From Galaxea fascicularis (taxonomy: Eukaryota; Cnidaria; Anthozoa; Scleractinia; Euphylliidae): a stretch of 64,000 bases of DNA. The DNA lies in assembly GCA_948470475.1 (NCBI GenBank), contig OX419344.1, forward strand, positions 25,590,725 to 25,654,724, read 5' to 3'. The translations under genes and the position numbers were made by a program. Below, piece after piece: positions 25,630 through 36,500 of this stretch (position 1 is the stretch's first letter; every line of letters begins with the position of its first letter). The notes under the pieces are model-generated. The model searched no databases. It worked only from the letters and a program-made list of their open reading frames with translations, and was not told where the DNA came from.

Positions 25630-28067
25630 ATGGAGCCAGCAGGTGAGTGGAACCGGTAAGGTGCTTTATGATGTTCTCATGCATGACAGCAGGATAGTAC
25701 GAGGTACAAAGATGAAGAGTGAAGGGCATCAATAAAAATGCCTTCCAACAAATCGGTTTAACAGGGAACAAACCCGTAAGATTTCATTCGCAAATTCAAA
25801 ATTTCAGCCCGATTCAACGGAAAGAATGATCCTATTACAACACAAGAGATTTTCATCTACCCCGTCGATTGTACAACACAGTATCCAGCACCGGAGGAAC
25901 GTTCCGCTCAGTAACTGTCATTTGAATGGTTACTTTTTAGAATGACCCACATGCTCAAACGCTAGAACCACCTTGCAAACAGCACTACTGGAAAGTATCA
26001 TCTCAGTGGTTTTTATTTGAGTAGTCACCTTAAGGAATTTCTCGAGAGACTAAAAATCTACAGCCATTCTGTAGCACACAATTAACGGTTGTGTTGATAA
26101 GAAGTCAGCTGAACTAAGCGTTACGTTCATAGTAGGTTTTGTAAATGGCGTAGATAATGCACCAAAACATTTGACTTTCTCAAGCTGTCTGCATTTAAAC
26201 GTAATTCAATCGATTGTGATTAAATTTGTTTTGTTGACTTTAGCCATTATCACTCCCATGTTGGAAGTTGCGAAAGATATTTGCTTTTTCTTCCTGTTTG
26301 TGTTCCATGTTTTTTATTCTCATCAATTCACAGAGATCAACAAAGACCATTCCCAATTTATTAAAATAAATTAATTTAAGAAGTTAATTTATTTGGCGAC
26401 ACTTCAATAAAAGACATTCGTTGAAGATTATTGCGAAACGTCATATAAAACAAGGCAACAAATTACATCGTCGTTTCGGTGTTATATTTTATCACTGGTT
26501 GGATTTAAAACGCGTGTTTTCGTACTCATTCTCTGACCCTGAAATCGGTCTAACGAGCAAAACACAGGATACCATGTTGGAATAAAAACTGGTTAATTAG
26601 AGTTTCATTGACTGGCGCTTTAATTAATTCGTGTATCCAGCTTCATTCAAGAGGTAAAGCTGGTCTTTCAAATACAGGTCCACAATAAGTACCCACAAAA
26701 CACAGGTTTTCATTCACCATACACTGTTTTACATGCTGACGTCCGATCTCACCCTACAGTAGAATTGTAAACAACCATGAAACTATGTGATGTGTGCGGC
26801 CATATCGGAACGGTCTCGTGTGAACAGAAGTGGTCCATTCCAGGATGGGGTCGGATCCATTTGGGACCGGTCCCGTGTGAACATAACCTTAAACTCACTT
26901 CAAACTAGCTGTGCCCTCTTTCAACTGACCTTTCGTGGTGTCTTATTTTCAGCAGACTTCCCAATGCTTCCAAACACGACGCAAAACCTGACTGGTGACT
27001 ATGCTGAGACAGACTTTCCGCGAAATATTCAGATCGGAATGACTATCTTTGGAGTGACCATTTTTATTCTGGCGTTGGTCGGTAACACGGTGGTAATTTA
27101 TATCGTGTGTACGGTACACCAGATGCGCAGTTCGACAAACACCCTTATCGCCAACATGGCCATTGCCGATCTTCTCATGACTGTAGACTTACCATACATA
27201 CTTAAATGGTACTACGTGTATAACAGATGGTTTGGCACGTTTATGGGTGATTTTTTATGCAAGTTTTTCCACTCCGCTCAAGTGGGTTCCCTAGTGGCCT
27301 CAGTGTTCAGTTTAGTGGCGATTTCCCTTGACCGAAGTTTTGCAATCTTGTTTCCAATGAAGAACATCATGACTCGAAATGTTGTGCGTTTCACTGTTGT
27401 TATGATCTGGTTGAGCACGCTTGCCATTTCAATTCCCCCTTTAATGATATCCACAAATAGAAAACAGGAAGGAACTGACATAATGATCTGTGACAATGAA
27501 GTCGACTGGGGAAAGATGTCAGCAAAAACGTACAACATATTTCTATTTATGTTTGGTTACACCATCCCTCTCATTCTTATCACTGCAGTCTACGGCTTTG
27601 CAGGGTTACGTCTTTGGAGCAGGAAACTCCCGGGCCATCGCAATCTAGCATCAAAGAAAAAAGCACAGTCCTCGAGCAGACGTGCGACGGCAATGTTAAT
27701 AACTGTAGTCATTGTATTCGCTTTATCGTGGCTTCCATGGCAAGTGTTGGAGATAATACATAATTTTAACGAGCCCTTGATGCACAAAATTCCCATGGAC
27801 ATAATAGTGGCCATCCCTTGGTTGGGTTATGCCAACAGTGCTATAAATCCCATTCTTTATGTAATTTTCTCAGAGAACTATCGTCAGGAGTTTTATCGTA
27901 TTCTCTGCAGAGGTCCAAGCCGAGCGGATCGCTACAGGAAAACAATCATTAGTAGAAGCACCACAAGAACACGCATGTCTCGCACCAGCTCCCTAGCTGT
28001 TAGTATTCCGCTTCAAAAGCTAAGAGAAGAAGCGAATCACAGAAGGGACAGTCCTGTAACACCCTAA
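25630..28067 (+). CDS. Rhodopsin-class GPCR, neuropeptide-receptor-like (copy 2)
   Basis: Proposed CDS is join(25630..25642, 26953..28067), 375 residues. The tiny exon 25616-25642 sits between TTTTCTTAG and AG|GTGAGT and codes MEPA plus one base. The acceptor TTATTTTCAG at 26952 then completes an Ala codon, the same phase and place as in copy 1. If that exon is wrong, the Met at 26964 is the fallback start (367 residues). Sequons lie at N12 and N16. GN of TM1 falls at 48-49, against 49-50 in copy 1. Other marks are the conserved Cys before TM3, DRS in place of DRY, SWLP in TM6, NPILY in TM7, and the LWSRKLPG run opening loop 3. The tail is Ser/Thr/Arg-rich, as expected for kinase and arrestin regulation. 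Function: peptide-type receptor at the plasma membrane; ligand unknown. The gene core is certain, the start exon moderately so. Confidence 0.85.
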
Positions 28068-28703
28068 CATACATATACAATGAATGATCCAACAATCTTT
28101 TATACTACAGCAAGATCCATAGATCGCACTTGCTAGGACATTCTGGACGGTAATTGAGCTGTGAACCTTGCAGTTGGAAGTCGTTAAATCGTTCGGTGCT
28201 TATTGCAACTATTTGTAAAGTATTAGCTTGCTAGGTGGGTGCATGGGTCAAACTGACCATTGATTGATGAAGAAGAAAAGTGGATCAGACCGCATCGTAA
28301 ACTGTGAACAGAGGCTTTTAAGGTCTTTTAAGTGTGATTGAAGTGAAAGTTTGGGCTTATATTAAAACGCCAAAATTATTGACAGTATCCCCAAGGAAAA
28401 TAGATGAAAGTACTATTGTAGCAGTTTATTTTAAGCCCGGCCATGGGGTTGGAAGAGCGTATTGCTCTTTACTGGGAAATTTTGGTTTTGAAATTGGTTT
28501 ATGATGCACTAGCTTTAAACACCAGCGCTTGAAACACTAAGACAACAGCCTAAAATTGGCAATCGTGACAGCCCATTGGAATACACTTGAGAAAGGAGGG
28601 TTCTTGCCAGAGGGATATTGGTGTCTGATGTTTGGGAGAGGAAAAGGGCGGGCAATTTATAGATTTGAAGTAACCACAAGCTACAGTGTTGATTGAAAGC
28701 TGA

Positions 28704-28709
28704 AATAAA
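28704..28709 (+). promoter_or_regulatory. Candidate polyadenylation signal AATAAA for GPCR-2
   Basis: A canonical hexamer about 640 bp after the receptor stop codon. Confidence 0.4.
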
Positions 28710-30665
28710 GGCAGTTACTTATGATAAATCATTTGACAATAAATTAATTTTAAATTCCTACTAATAATAAATATGTAAATAAATACATGTATATAGATGA
28801 ATATAACCAAATAAAAATAAAATTGTAAGTTAATTCAAACTAGCCATTAGCTAAAATAATCTTTATGCGAGGGCAAAAGAACGATTGGTTTCTCTATACA
28901 CGTTTCATTAATACTGTTGAAAACATTTCTTGTTGTCTTGCAAGAGTTAAAAAGAAATTCAGTGAACATTGTGAAAAGTTTGATACTTGGAATAAAGTAG
29001 TTTCAAATGTTCTTTTACCTGAACGTTTTTCATCCAAATTGGGTATTTCTCCGGATTCCGAGGCTTACCCTTTTTTTCGAGTCCAGTCCATACCTCTGTT
29101 GATAAATTTGTTCCCGCGTTGATCGCCTTTGATTCGCATCAAAGGCGTCAAAAAGCTTCCAAAAACAAGCCTATTATGTTAAAAGTAACTAAATATGTTG
29201 AAAGTACTATATAAACGTTTTACAGTTCGCGCGTCCACAGTCAGCCTGTCCCGATTTCCCACGCCGTTCCACAGCCAAAAAAAACTAAAGTCGTCGTGAA
29301 AAATGCTGGGGCTCTGGGTACGAGACTTATTTTCGCGCCAAGTACAGACAGCTGCCAAACGCGCGCGATCTGTGTTTTGCAACTCAACTCATTCTAATAA
29401 TGAAAAGGGCACCCTACGTGTAGAACGTGCTGAAAACTAGAGTAAATATTTTCTGCAATTTGACACTTCAAGGAAAGGAGAAACGTGTTCAAGGTAAGCT
29501 GATGAATATACTTTTTACCCGAAATTGTTTTTTTTTTTTTTGTAAGTCAATAAATTTATCGAGCATTTCATAAACACTGTACTGAACGTTCAACATCTCA
29601 GTATCGACGAACGAAACATGCCAGCTCTAAAAGTTATGTCGGAAACAGTTTCTCTAAGTAGGAAAGTTCCGTTCTTTCCCCAATACTATCGCTCCTATTC
29701 GGTCTTTATATAACTCAGAATTACAACACCTGGGAAAGAGTTATTTCTTTCTCTCGACCGATTTCGAGACTGCCAACCGTAAGCACGTGTTATCTTTTCA
29801 AGATTCTCTTGACTTCTGTTAAAAACTCTTGTTACATGCAAACACGACTTGAAATACGCTGATAGTACTAATATTTTGGGGAAAATATAGAAGAAAATGA
29901 TTTCTAAATTTTCTGTAGGATCAGACTTGCAATAAAATAATCCGTGTACTGATATGAACCAACATTAATTCTTCCAAGTTAATTAGCATAAAAGGGTACT
30001 TATAACTGGAACTTGTATATAAGAATTATAAGAATTAAGGTTTTTATGTTTTTGTTGAAATAGGATCTGATAAGCTTATTTTTTTAAGCAAAAAGTGATA
30101 AATCCTAACATATTGTAAACCACAACTACTAGCCAGAATGCATAATGATGAGTGAGAATGTATTTAGAGGTTTTGTGAGGGGTTACGTATATTTTGTGAT
30201 CCTCTAGTGTGAAATATGGAATGTCCTTTGGACTGTAAAGAGAAAAGGTATAAATGCTGTTGTCTAACATAAAGTATTGTAATTATACATTTTGTTTTGA
30301 GGTCATGTTTAGGTTTTAGAACTTGGGGGTGCTTACCTCCAGATAAAAGCGTGACGATTTCCCAAAATTCTCCATCACCAATAACAAGATAAGGATAATT
30401 TTCTTTACAAAAAACATAAGAAAAAAAGACCATAGCTTGTTCTTTGCATTAACCCAGTGTTTATTTATTTATTTCGAACTAAAAGAGAGGAACACATTTA
30501 TAATTTTTGCATTGTCGCTTGCACAAGTGATGAACCTGTATTAAATAGCATAACATTCACAAAATCCTCTCCTCTTAAGACTGGCTGAGACAAACACATA
30601 TCCTTACTTAAATTTGGAAAACATTATCACACGCACGCTACAAATATCCGTTGTTACAAGGTACA
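28710..30665. other. Intergenic, with a small unsupported ORF and a hairpin
   Basis: An 85-codon frame at 28865-29122 (+) begins with ATG but matches nothing I know and has no neighbouring exons. It is followed at 29124-29147 by a perfect 10-bp stem with a 4-nt loop (CGCCTTTGAT/ATCAAAGGCG). Sequence around 29230-29390 looks like an interspersed repeat, but no ends are visible. No gene is supported. Confidence 0.45.
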
Positions 30666-31140
30666 TTACCCTGGGTGCCACGAGGCGCGAAGCGCCCAGA
30701 GGAAATAAATAACCTCTGGTCGTACGAATACTGAACCTCATTCCCGTGCTGCTCTGTCGCCTGGGAAACAACGCTTCTCCTAAGCCAATCACAGTTATTG
30801 TTTCATGTCGGTTGGGAAAGCGTCGTGGAACAACAACTCTGATTGGCTTAGGAAAAGTGTGGCTTCCCAGGCGACAGCGCGCTACGGAAATGAGGTTATT
30901 TTTTCCTCTCGGCGCTTCGCGCCTCGTGGCCGCGGCGTCGCGTAATGGGCCATATTCGTATTCTCGGTATTGAACTGGATCTAGCATGAAGTGGAGGCTC
31001 TTGCGGGGGAATACATTTACATATGAGAAGATTCTCCCGCAAGAGCCTCCACTTCATGCTAGATCCAGTTCAATACCGAGAATACGAATATGGCCTATTT
31101 CCCTCCTCCAAACGAAAAAAACCTCTGGCACCCAGGGTAA
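30666..31140. mobile_element. Foldback element with nested palindromes
   Basis: The outer ends TTACCCTGGGTGCCA (30666-30680) and TGGCACCCAGGGTAA (31126-31140) are exact inverted repeats. Inside are two foldbacks. The first (about 30676-30931) pairs blocks containing GAGGCGCGAAGCGCC, TGTCGCCTGGGAA and CCTAAGCCAATCA with their reverse complements. The second has 65-bp arms, 30948-31012 and 31031-31095, with one mismatch and an 18-nt loop. Frames on both strands here are by-products of the symmetry. It lies about 430 bp beyond the stop codon of the zinc-finger gene. Confidence 0.85.
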
Positions 31141-31573
31141 AGGTCTATTTGCTAAACTAACTAAGTTTTGTTTACATCTAGATTTATCATAACTGCCTGG
31201 AAACGCACAGTAGATACAGGGTGAGTGGCTGTCTCAGATCATGATACGAGTGACGGTTCAGTGAGACAGATAAAATCATGTCACTCTGATATTTTAGCTC
31301 AACAAGCTTTAAGCAAGTTTTGATATTTCAGTCATAACTGTGTAATTTTTCTGGTGAAATTCAACTAATCAGACTAAAGACTTTGAGCAAAATGAGATCA
31401 AAATTAAACAAATAAAGGGCTCAGGTCAAGTTGCACCTTAAATTCAAATTCCTAGTTGTCAAGGTTACATCCATACAATACTGACTTCCAAACAGTCATT
31501 TTCAGTTTTATACTTGTATCTGTGATGCACACTATATACACCAGTTATATCAGCAAAATGCTGTTCGGTCAAC

Positions 31574-33517
31574 TTAATCTTTCTTGGCATTGTGTTGGGT
31601 CTTTATGTGCCATCGAAGATGTGATGATGTAATAAACGCCTTATCGCAAAACTGACATTGAAAAGGCTTTTCTCCAGTATGCGTTCTCTCATGCGCCTGT
31701 AGAGTGCCATATTGAGTAAATCCTTTGGGACAGTACCGACATCTGTAAGGCCTCTCTCCCGTGTGTTTGTACATATGGGTCTGAAGATTGCGGTACTGGG
31801 TGAAAGACTTGGGACACACCTTACATTTGTACGGCTTGTCATCACTATGAATCAGCAAGTGACGCTGAAGATGGCCATAGCGAATAAACGAAGCTGAGCA
31901 GATGTCACACTTGAATGGTTTCTCTCCTGTGTGAACACAAATAAGCATTTTATTTCAATGGTTCATCTTGAGACTTATTCTCATTCACAGTAAATCCTCA
32001 TTTCTTTTCACAAATATTTGGAGAATTCGTACGTACATCAAGGTTATTCCCTGTCATATGGCTCTCCTTTAGTTAGTGACAGACGTGTTTGAAATTGTAA
32101 AGAGAAGTCCTAATCACAAAAGTCTGTTATAGATGTTTTCTTACCTTTGTGAATGTACATATGGGTGTGCATCTCGTCCCTCCTGGTGAAAGCGCGTCCG
32201 CATTCATCACACTTATACGGTTTCTCCCCTGTGTGCAGGCGTACGTGCATCTTAAGAGCACGTGACGTAGTAAAGGCAAATGCACAGACCTCACATACAT
32301 ATGGCCTTTCGCCAGTATGCATGCGAATGTGCGTCTTCAAGCCACTAAGACGTGTAAAATCCTTCGCACACAAGCGGCACCTGTATTTTTCACCGTCTTT
32401 GATGAAAAGATCTTTGACTTGCTCCCGTGCCAGGAACGTGAACATGGCTGAGAAAGGCAAAGTTCCAGGTGCTCTGGTACTACCGCCCATGTGTGAGAGC
32501 ACGTGCTTTTGAAAGTTTCCAAACCAGGTGAATTCACGGTCACACTCCTCGCACTTGTATGGCTTACTATTGCTGTGGATCAAAAGGTGACGTTGAAGAT
32601 CACTGGGGCGAGTGAATGACATCACACAGTCACTGCACTTGAATGGCTTTTCTTTGTCCTTACTGGAATCATGAGTGCTGGAAGTAGACTCACATCGTGG
32701 AGATTGGAATGCTTCCTCTATGGTAGGAGGAAAAAAGATAGAATTCCTGGGATAGTTGGACATCTGATGCTGGAATTCTCTAACAACACTGTGAACAGAC
32801 GCTACACTCGTCTCGTATTCGGACATGTCTAGCGGTTCCCATCCTTCCCATCTGTTATCTTCTTTAGGCGGGGTTTGCTTTGGCTCATCTTGATAAGTGG
32901 AGAGCTTCACTGCCTCCTTCACAGCTCTTACTAAAAGAAATAAAAATGATCACAGGGTCAAGTTGTAATCGTCTTAAAGCCAGTCCAGGCGAGTGGAGAT
33001 AAACCAGGTTTATGGAGACCCCATTGCTACTCAAACAGCTCAGCAGTGGTCACTTATGCAACAGGGCGGAGCAATATCTAAACGATTTGTGATAGAGCGT
33101 CTTGCAATAATATAAACTGAACAGTGGAAAATTCTTAGAAACACTTCGCCTAAGAGGCTTTTAGGGGAGAACCATACTGCTTCAGAGCAACAGTGCATAC
33201 CAAGCCTTCACAAGAAGACCACACAACGCGAGGAGATTGGATACAACATACCAAATTTTTACATACCATAGCATTTACTGTTCGTGGTGGATCAAGTTTG
33301 GCTTCCTTACACCCTGTAGCTAAGATAGATAAGAGTCCATTTACCGCCTAAAGCGGAGGCGCTTTTTTTACTAAAGAGACCTGAAATATTGCAAAATCTT
33401 CAGGATCGACCGCGAGATTGTCTTAGAATCAACCTGGGATTTCGCGATTTAATGAAGCAATTCGCACGTCCGGTTTTTGTAGCTCAAGACGACTTTACCA
33501 AAGGCGAAGGGAGCCAT
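31574..33517 (-). CDS. C2H2 zinc-finger protein with nine fingers
   Basis: Proposed CDS is complement(join(31574..31926, 32145..32930, 33499..33517)), 385 residues. Exons 2 and 3 join at CACAAAG|GTAAG and TTCACACAG|GAGAG, inside a finger linker, giving H-K-G-E-K-P-F. The first exon is inferred: ATGGCTCCCTTCGCCTTTG followed by GTAAAG fits the phase of the acceptor TTTCTTTTAG at 32931. The next in-frame Met is about 40 codons into exon 2. After an acidic, Ser-rich N-terminus come nine C-x2-C-x12-H-x3/4-H fingers, five in exon 2 and four in exon 3, mostly with TGEKP-type linkers. Fingers 2 and 3 are separated by about 35 residues. No KRAB, BTB, SCAN or other effector domain is seen. Arrays of this kind bind DNA in the nucleus as transcription regulators. 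The target and orthologue are unknown. Confidence 0.82.
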
Positions 33518-33519
33518 CT

Positions 33520-36500
33520 ACGGTGTGTGGAAATCAAGCAAATATAAGATACTCGTTTAAGCTAGGCTTGCTGTTTGGTAGTGCTCAAGAAAGATTACAT
33601 GGAGTTCTTTAAAATAATTACGTTTGTATTGAACAACGCAAACCTACTGAATATTCAAGGTCCAGTCGCTACACCTGCAAATGTCTCCATAAGCCAATCG
33701 AGTATCAATCCTACAATGTTAAACGTCAGTTCACGCTGCCTTTCTGCTGGCCTATTACAGGTTTTCTCCAGCAGTTTGTCAAGTAGCCTGCCCGGTACCA
33801 TTTTACAACTGATTGGAAGACTCAAATTTGCGAAGTGGGACTGTTACCAACTGTAAACTAGTTAGTAAAGAGAGACTTTGAGTTTTATTCCATTTTTCTT
33901 TTTTGCTGTCTGTTTAAGGAACAGTAAAAATAAATGGCCAAGAATTCACCAAAAAGTGATATTTCCACGCTAAAATGTATCGGAGGTTAGGGTTACCAAA
34001 GGTTTATGTGAGGAAATTTTAGTCTGTCAATCTGGTACTTGATCTGGGTATTTGCTACATGTCTGTTCTACTGAACTTTTTTTCTTGATATCTCAGTCCT
34101 CGACTCAAGGGCAAATAAAACCTGCTTCTCAGTGTCCACGACGACAACTCAGTTTTTCATTATATATCTACAATACATTTTAGAAGTGACGCATCAAGAT
34201 TTTTAAGGAATCAATCGATGTACTTGTATCCGTCAAAAAGGATTGCATGCCTGTTGCTCAAGGAAAGGAAGGAAAATAACAAGCATTTAGTTTTAGTTTG
34301 TTTTCAGCGAAGTACCGTTTAACACATAGATGTAGTTAATTTTTTTAACTTCACTGGCAACTGCAACTTCTGATTGCTTCTCGGGTCCATTTTTATGTCA
34401 GAATTCTGCCGAAGACAGACTCCCGCGACTTAACTGAACCAAACTGAAAACACATACAAAGACTAAAAGCATCGCCCAAAAGGTCGTCGCAACACCATTG
34501 TCAAAATGAATATCTCTTTGTAACTAAATTTCGATTACAATTCGGAGCACTTTCACAAGCTCCCTTGTTTTCAAAATATTTGTGATAAGCTAACAATGGA
34601 GACACAGTCACATCATATCAAGAGGGGCCAAAATAATGCGTCTTATTACAATGGACTTGAGTTGGGTGACAGATTAAGAAAAATATTGACCGCGTGGGGA
34701 AAAATCTGCCAAATTTCTGTTCCTGTTATGGAAAGATATTGCTCTCACTGTAATGAGTCTTCTGCATCGGTGATATCAAATATTGTTCTTAATTTTTTTT
34801 TTTCTCTTGCTTCAGTCCTGCAAGCCGAGTGATTCTTTTGGTAGTTCGTAGATATACGGCATTGATTCGAGTGGTTGTTTTCCTACGATTACTTTTGAGT
34901 CAATTAATGGCAAAGGACCTTTTTTCAACTGCGAGCCTATCAGACTATTTTGCATTCTGGCAACAGTAAGTCAAATAAGGAAGTCGTTAAAAGAATATTT
35001 CAGTAGGCTAGGGTCTTTTGTTATGTTGAGTACCTGTTTCCTCAAACAACACAGGAACTACTTGGCCCGATCAGTTTGAACAATGCAATTCACCGCAAAA
35101 AAGTCAGAAAGACGAAGAAGAGGTAGAAAATTTTAACCTCTGGTCAAGGGAAAAATAATCTTGAATAGATAGAATAATTTCAGTCGAAATTCAAAACTTA
35201 AATTATATTTACATTGTAAAGTAAGCAATTATTGTACAATCCTTGTATCAGAAATGAATATATCGCAAAACGTTTTGAAATATATCCATTTGTTTTCTTG
35301 AGCTCGCTTTATAATGCGGTCATGTATGCTGTGAATTCAGAGACCAAATTGAATTGTCATATTTTGCAACTCGGCAGTATGTTAAACAGTGTACCCATTT
35401 TCTTTTTTGTCTGAGAAGAGGCTGCGTTTTAAGAATAAGGCAAAACAAAACCGTTTTCAATCAGTGCATACAAAACGAACGATATTGTTTGTATTTGTTA
35501 ACACAATCAATGAACAGAATTCTTAAGTCGCGATGTACATTCAAATTGCTCTTTTCAAATAAAACAAGCAAATTAAAGTTTTCTTTTTTTCAAAGCACAA
35601 AGATTTTGTACTCGTCGAATGGTTCCATCCGAACAAACGTACGGCAATGGCAACTAAATTTATTTAAACTTGTCCTCTGACTCTTAGTGATTCAAGAAAA
35701 AGAAATCAATGTTCTACTTAAGACAATTGTATTTTGGAGGGAAGAAATTAAATGGATTAATTCTTAAGGACCTGAATGCGTTGCTTAGTCCAGCGTTTGA
35801 GATGCCGCGAACAGAAAAGGAGGACAATGGTTATAGTTTTACGCGTAAAATTAATACTAGAGCTTCAGGACTTAATCTACACCTGTACGGTGAATTTTAA
35901 AATCCCAAATGAAACTTTTAGACTCGTTAGTTAAAAAGTGTAGCCAAAGGGAACTAAATCTAATTATTTATTTTTGTTTAAAGGTTCTTACAACTCAAAA
36001 TCATTTCACGAAGTATATGGCAATCCTTTTAGCTGTGAAATAGTTAATTTTTCACACAAAGCTTATACAGAAAAACACTGTGGTTCAATAAAAAATGATA
36101 CTTCAAAATTCGAGGAGCTAAAAAATTAGATACAAAAAAGGTATTTTTGTTCAAAATCGAGCAGTTCTCCGTTGTCTTTGTTTTTTTGGTGTTATGGTCT
36201 GTTGCCTGATTTCAATGAAAGTTCCCGCCAGTACTAAAACATTTTTTCTCGCCTATTTATTTAGCGGTTAAATCTAAAACACATGCTCCTGTCATTGTGT
36301 TTGAATTTCCTGCGAGTTGTTCGTTACCTTTCTTATTCTAAAGCACATGTCTTAACGGGTGGGAACCTCTTTCACTAGGTTAATTTAACTTTCCCTTTAT
36401 CGCCAGAAGATTTAACCTGCGATATTTCAAACAACTAAACAGAACATCCATGAATATTTAAAAAGGGTCTTTTCTTGAATCGTTCACTTTCAAACACCTG

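Noticed and set aside
26787..26952. The 5' part of the long frame ahead of GPCR-2 as its N-terminus
   Set aside because: It contains a doubled GGxxCGGTC(T/C)CGTGTGAACA word typical of a repeat. A good acceptor at 26952, in the same phase as GPCR-1, cuts it off.
29124..29147. Hairpin as a histone-mRNA 3' stem-loop or bacterial terminator
   Set aside because: The stem and loop do not match the histone consensus, no histone gene is nearby, and the DNA is eukaryotic.
30604..30987. Similar open frames on + and - strands
   Set aside because: Caused by the inverted-repeat symmetry of the foldback element; not proteins.
32153..32512. A 119-codon + strand frame
   Set aside because: It is antisense to the zinc-finger exons and reads the complement of the repeated finger codons.
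33575..33856. A 93-codon + strand frame beside the zinc-finger start
   Set aside because: No recognised motif, no exon partners, and it lies in the likely promoter of the - strand gene.
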